In this document: positions 59,778 through 64,000 of the stretch, one piece after another
How positions within the stretch are numbered: position 1 is the first letter of the stretch
Layout: every line of letters starts with the position of its first letter
Assembly: GCA_033398695.1 (NCBI GenBank)
Contig: CM065811.1
Location: 74,962,001-75,026,000, forward strand
DNA length: 64,000 nucleotides
Source of the DNA: Orobanche coerulescens
Lineage: Eukaryota > Streptophyta > Magnoliopsida > Lamiales > Orobanchaceae
Reading direction: 5' to 3'
Translations under genes and position numbers: made by a program
Notes under the pieces: generated by a model
Database searches by the model: none
Told to the model about the DNA's origin: nothing
Seen by the model: the letters and a program-made list of their open reading frames with translations, nothing else

Positions 59778-60074
59778 AAAGTCAATATCATAGATTATGT
59801 GGCAAGTCCATGGCAGAGAATAAGTCTATGTTTCCGTTATTTTAATAAGTCAAGTTAGTAGTGGTTTACCTAGTCTATAGGTTAGTTCCTTATTTTGTGT
59901 AAGTGGGTGATGACCACATCTGTTTTCTGTTGGTACTTTTCCTATTTAAGCACTTGTCATTTTCAAGTTTAATATCAATAAAAACTGAGTCTTTGTTTTG
60001 TTCTCTAATTCTTTCGTATAATATCAGAGTGTATGTGAGCTTTGTTTCATTGTGTGCCATACCATTTCTTATCA
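59772..60074 (+). repeat. 3' LTR of the young copia element
   Basis: 303 bp, preceded by the polypurine tract GAAAGGGGG (59763-59771) and followed by the TGGTC duplication. Confidence 0.95.
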
Positions 60075-60847
60075 TGGTCTCATTTTCATTTCATTTATAA
60101 TTCATATAGCAATGTTGTTAGAATGTAAAAATTGTCGGGATGATGGTTTATTCGTGGAAAGGATAGTATCGTCGGCTTGAGGTAATTTAATTATTGTTCA
60201 GTCATGAGAATAATCATTATAAAGTTGAGTTGTTGTATATATTGTATGTTGAGGTTTCGTATGATATTCGTATTGACTGTTGAGAGATGTTGGTCCCAGG
60301 ACTATTGTATTAAGGTCATTGTACGTGTGGATCATTCATTGGGGATGAGGATCCCAGGGTTTGTTTTGGATATTGACTAGTCGCGTCGATTTTTCATTGT
60401 CAGTCTGTTGTTGTTCACTTCGGTGAGTCTTTTGATCCTTAATTGGATATGTGATTCTTTGAGTTTCGTTGTCATGTTGCATCGTGACATATCTGGAGTC
60501 ATATCTGCGTGCCGATCGGTTATGTGTAGGATTTTCAGGGCGGACACATATAGACGTGTGATGGGGTCATGTCCTCACATTGAGATGTGCACACGAGAAG
60601 ATTACTTCATGAGACTGATTAGGTACAAGACCACACGTGTATTTGATCGATACACGGGGTGGCTTGTGCACAGACACATTTCCGGATCGGGCGTAATGTG
60701 ACGTCCATCTTTGAGCCATATTGTTTGGTCGTTCATTATCCATTTATGGTTGGGTATGTTCGACGGTTTGTGACTGGTTGTTTCATACGCCCGAGGGATA
60801 TGTTCGACAGTCGGGGTTATTTCTTTGAGATCCATTATTGTTGTTTG

Positions 60848-61015
60848 TTTGGAGTTTACCTTGTTGATGGTAATCTCGGTCGTTGTTGGTCTTTCCTTGA
60901 TCGTTTGGAGTTTACCTTGTCGAGGGTATTCTCGGTCGTTGTTGGTCTTTCGTTGATCGTTTGGAGTTATTATGTCGATGATCTTCTCGGTTGATGTGTT
61001 GGTTGATCATTGTTA
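60848..61015. repeat. Three tandem 56-bp units in the solo LTR
   Basis: Units start TTTGGAGTTTACCTTGT at about 60848 and 60904, with a more diverged TTTGGAGTTATTATGTC at 60960. Each contains CTCGGTYG and a TTGATC end. Confidence 0.85.
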
Positions 61016-64000
61016 TTGATCATATGAGCATTCGGACTGTACGTCGATGTTTCGGGATTTGTATTCATTGTTTTGTGGTAGTTGATCTATAGATATATTA
61101 GGCTATTGGTTTTCCAGGATTGGTACTTGATTGTGCGATCCGACGGACAGGATTTGGCACAGATGGATTATTTCCCAATTATGAGTTATGATGATATTTT
61201 TGAGGATTTTGAGTACTGTTTTGATTCAGTACAAATGATTGTTGTTAAGTTCATTTCGTCATTTAAGAATGCGAAATGTGGATTATGGTAAGGATTGAAT
61301 TGGTATGGATTGCTATGGATTGGTAAGGTTATGACGGTAAGATTACGTTGGTAGTATTCTTACAGTATTATTACATTGGTATGTAATTATTTATGTGATG
61401 TGATCGATATCATTATTGAGTATTGTGGTTGGCCCCGTCGTGGGCTTTATTTTTAGGTACTTGGAGATCGAGCTAGTAGCGGTCGTGAAGGGGTGAGCTT
61501 CCCGATTGATACTGTCTGCGGCATGTTTTCGGAGAATTGAGTATTCTTTTCTGGTTGTTTATTTCCGCTGTAATTGTGTATTTTTAACTGCATTTTATCC
61601 GCTGCGTGTGTATATTTCAAAATGTCTTTCCGGTATTTTTACCAAATCGTGTGTACATTTCAAAATGGCTTTTTGGGTACTTCGTAAACTTAGATTATTT
61701 CGTAAAACCGATTCCCTGGACCGAGTTTTGGCATTTTGGCCTTGAACGTTTTAACGATATTTTGATGATGGTATTTGATACTTTATAATGACTTTTGTGA
61801 GTATTTGGAAAATATTACCGTCATCCGTCTTTCGGGCGTTTTTGAACGTTTTTGAAAATGATTTTTAGCCTGGTGGGTGCCGATGCGGGGCCCACGGCGC
61901 TGTAATATCCCAGATGGTTTTGGGGGTGTTACAGATAACCAATTCTGCATTTTTACCGGCAGACCCCTCTGTTAGCTCATGCACATTCTGTTTTGGAGTA
62001 ACATCAACATTGGAAAGCTGTATTATATATCAAAATGAGGGGAATGAATGCATTAAACATAAGTTACAATATATAGTACAAAACAATTTTTACGGACCAC
62101 ATCATCAGCTGTAGCATCAAACAGTTGTGTCAACCCGATACTAAAACTTGGCACATCAGTTGTTTCATCCTGAAATATTAATAAGTTAATTTAATTTGTT
62201 TCACGCCCAACAATTGAAAGCTGTACATACTTCAAGAACAAACTAACCATATGCATATATTGATCCTGTAATTCTCTTGCAATTCCAACAACTGTATCTG
62301 CTAATCCTTCATCAGATAACACATTCGAAGTCCCCACTTGGCCACTTACATTCTAAAAATTGTCGTTGAGTTAATATTGTGTATGATCTAATATTGTGTA
62401 TGATCTATGAAATGCACAAATGAATTTAAGTAAATGCATTACAAAAGTAATAACCAAATACAACATAACACAAACCTTGAAATTTGTATGTATCTGTAAT
62501 GTGCTCCCTCTTTGCAATTCAGAAACTGATTCCGTATTTTTGTACACTTTGATTGACCTCGTCTGACTGGATTACTCCTCTATCATCTATCTTGTTTGTG
62601 TCCTGTAATATGCATTTGAAGATAATGTCACATGCATTTTTTTGAACTGTCAACTCAAAATAATGCATTAGATAACAATGACATATGCATTTATTAAAAC
62701 CTACAAATGCATAACACTTTACATACCTTTCTAACAGATGTAGCGTTTGATGTTATCCTGACGCTACGAATGATATCTTGTGTAGTGGTCACTGATGCTT
62801 TAAAAAAAATTCTCTCCTTCGCTGTTAATGGCGTATATTTGATTGTTTGCTTTAACTCTTTCATGCTATCTATGATATCCTTCGTCTTATGCATTAGAAT
62901 TGCACCAGGATCCACTTCATCATCCAATATTTTATCAACCTTGTTCATAACATAATCCACTTTTCTTGCAGCTTCTTGTGGAGCTTCGATAGGAGGGCAG
63001 ACATGGCCCATCCCAAATCTTCCAGCAGCAATTTCATCATCCTATCGCCTCTTTAAACTCTTGTAATCCCAATTTACAAACAATGGGAAACACCGTGCAA
63101 CCTCCTTATTAAAAACTCTCAGTCTGTCCACATAAAAGACCTAATACCAAAAAAACAGTGCAAATGCATTAGCTTATCTAATATTTGCAGATATAACAAT
63201 TTTGAGTATTCTTAGTAAAATATTTCATTTACCAGGAGGAAGAATGCAGGTCCATAGAATGGTTTGCTTTTGTCTACACTCCATGTCATCTTTGCGTCGA
63301 CCAACCTATCGATTAACCATTCACACCAATTGTATTCCCGCGCTGCATCAACATCCACTAGACAATTCATAATCGATGGCAAAATGTATCCATGCGTTGA
63401 GCTCTCGATAAATGCAGCAACCAGCAATATTAAAATATTCCTCTTGAACCACACACCACCATCTACATCACTAAGCATCAAATAACTAATATGTTTTGGT
63501 AGTATTCTGTTCTTATCATTAATGTTGAATTTCTCCTTTAGCTTTGTCCACCACTCTTCAAACAGATCAGTAGACTCTGTTTTATCTAGTTTCCTGATGG
63601 TTCTTTGTCCACATGGGAAACCCACAAACCCTATGCACATCTAATTCTGTAACAGAAATCCTTTCCCCTACCTCAAGATGCAATGAACAACTCCTGGGTT
63701 CAAAATTGTCCATAACCCAATGTGTCAATTTAGATGGAATCATAGAAGCCTTCAAATCCAGGATTTGCCCAAAACCTAGATCCTTAATATGTTTTTTTTT
63801 TGAGAAATATTTAGTTCTTTAATAGTTTCGTACATGCACGAAGGGCTGCTTCTACACGTTAAGGTGGGCTATGCATCTGAACTTATAGCAACATTCTTCC
63901 CTTTCATATGCATCATGGGCTTCACATCTCTACCTTCATCTATACGAATCCCTTTCTTTATTTTCAACAGTTTTATGTCCACTTTGTTGTCTTCATCAAA

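Larger units (their letters stand above)
55353..60074 (+). mobile_element. Complete, young Ty1/copia retrotransposon
   Basis: The element is 4722 bp. LTRs 55353-55655 and 59772-60074 are both 303 bp and identical base for base as far as I can read. The duplication TGGTC lies at 55348-55352 and 60075-60079. The PBS TGGTATCAGAGC is at 55658-55669. One uninterrupted gag-pol frame is present. It inserted into the solo gypsy LTR. Identical LTRs and an open frame indicate a very recent insertion, possibly still mobile. Confidence 0.97.
54006..61934 (+). mobile_element. Solo gypsy-type LTR (about 3.2 kb), itself split by a copia element
   Basis: The right end GGCGCTGTAATATCCCAGAT...GGGGGTGTTACA matches the 3' ends of the A, B and C LTRs, which sets the type and plus orientation. 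The 5-bp duplication GATAA is at 54001-54005 and 61935-61939 and keeps the ULP1-like reading frame continuous across the insertion. The left end reads TATCCTGAATTTTCAGG, so the expected TG has decayed to TA. No gag or pol of this element is present. Removing the copia element and its duplication leaves 3202 bp. It contains CCCACATCGGTTGA repeats and a TATA box near 55001, and a 56-bp tandem repeat at 60848-61015. Confidence 0.8.
52330..64000 (-). pseudogene. ULP1 (SUMO protease, C48)-like gene of a MULE, many exons, degenerate, cut by the right edge
   Basis: Minus-strand exons, 5' to 3': 64000?-63233, 63140-62727, 62602-62476, 62352-62248, 62169-62098, 62017-61935 joined across the solo LTR to 54005-53965, 53875-53652, 53576-53396, 53114-52994, 52916-52769 and 52689-52330. 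Junctions are GT-AG by eye. The N-terminal part has EEWWTKLKEKF, YNWCEWLIDRLVDAK and KPFYGPAFFLL, as in plant ULP-like transposon proteins. The C-terminal protease domain reads VIDCWAVYLNDLEE, NYFMMVVEMRKRTITVIDS and NVDSGIFLMRHMETYMG. The usual catalytic His is Asn (NYF) and the catalytic Cys of the DCG motif is Ser (DSG). Lesions: frameshifts near 63790 (A run) and 63620, TAG at 63042-63044, a frameshift near 62540, and an LTR insertion in an exon. The normal role would be SUMO/ubiquitin-like deconjugation, which is not expected here. Confidence 0.82.

Overview
This is a stretch of flowering-plant (probably eudicot) nuclear DNA made almost entirely of nested transposable elements around one intact host gene. 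Evidence for a plant: Ty3/gypsy chromoviruses of Tekay/Del type and Ty1/copia elements primed by initiator-Met tRNA (TGGTATCAGAGC), a FAR1-type MULE transposase beside a ULP1-like gene, and a ten-exon aspartic protease of the plant APF1-like type. I cannot name the species.

Layout, left to right. 1-4600: a minus-strand BARE/Angela-like copia element (LTR 2301-4600, long leader, gag start) whose gag is cut by another LTR element running off the left edge. A 419-bp tRNA-type SINE sits in the LTR. 4601-17094: a minus-strand APE-type LINE, split by a complete gypsy element (A, 6790-16441, TSD GCATC), and itself the insertion site of the copia element. 17299-17871: a non-autonomous hAT element. 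18918-22600: the aspartic protease gene; its ten exons sum to a whole number of codons. 23746-44164: one degenerate reverse-transcriptase-domain gene cut into three pieces by gypsy elements B (24072-33800, minus, TSD GATGG) and C (34031-42874, plus, TSD CATTA). 45289-47240: a fold-back Mutator-type element with about 420-bp inverted ends and a 9-bp TSD. 49332-64000: remains of a MULE with a FAR1-type transposase (plus) convergent with a multi-exon ULP1-protease-like gene (minus, running off the right edge). The ULP1-like gene is interrupted by a 3.2-kb solo gypsy LTR, which is in turn interrupted by an intact, very young copia element (55353-60074).

How it fits together: almost all coding sequence serves retrotransposition or transposition. 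Target-site duplications allow the nest to be peeled in order. The only ordinary host gene with a complete reading frame is the aspartic protease, which has a MITE and microsatellites in its introns.

The most unusual signal is in the gypsy LTRs. Elements A and B carry about 14 copies per LTR of an alternating purine-pyrimidine 12-bp palindrome (TAGCGYRCGCTA type), in clusters just upstream of the TATA box and again downstream. Element C has, at the equivalent place, an array of an unrelated palindrome (GTGCCGCGGCAC). In otherwise nearly identical LTR pairs, sequence differences concentrate in or beside these arrays. In A and B a hairpin segment switches between CAGT and CGAT versions, with the CAGT form in the 5' LTR and the CGAT form in the 3' LTR of both elements.
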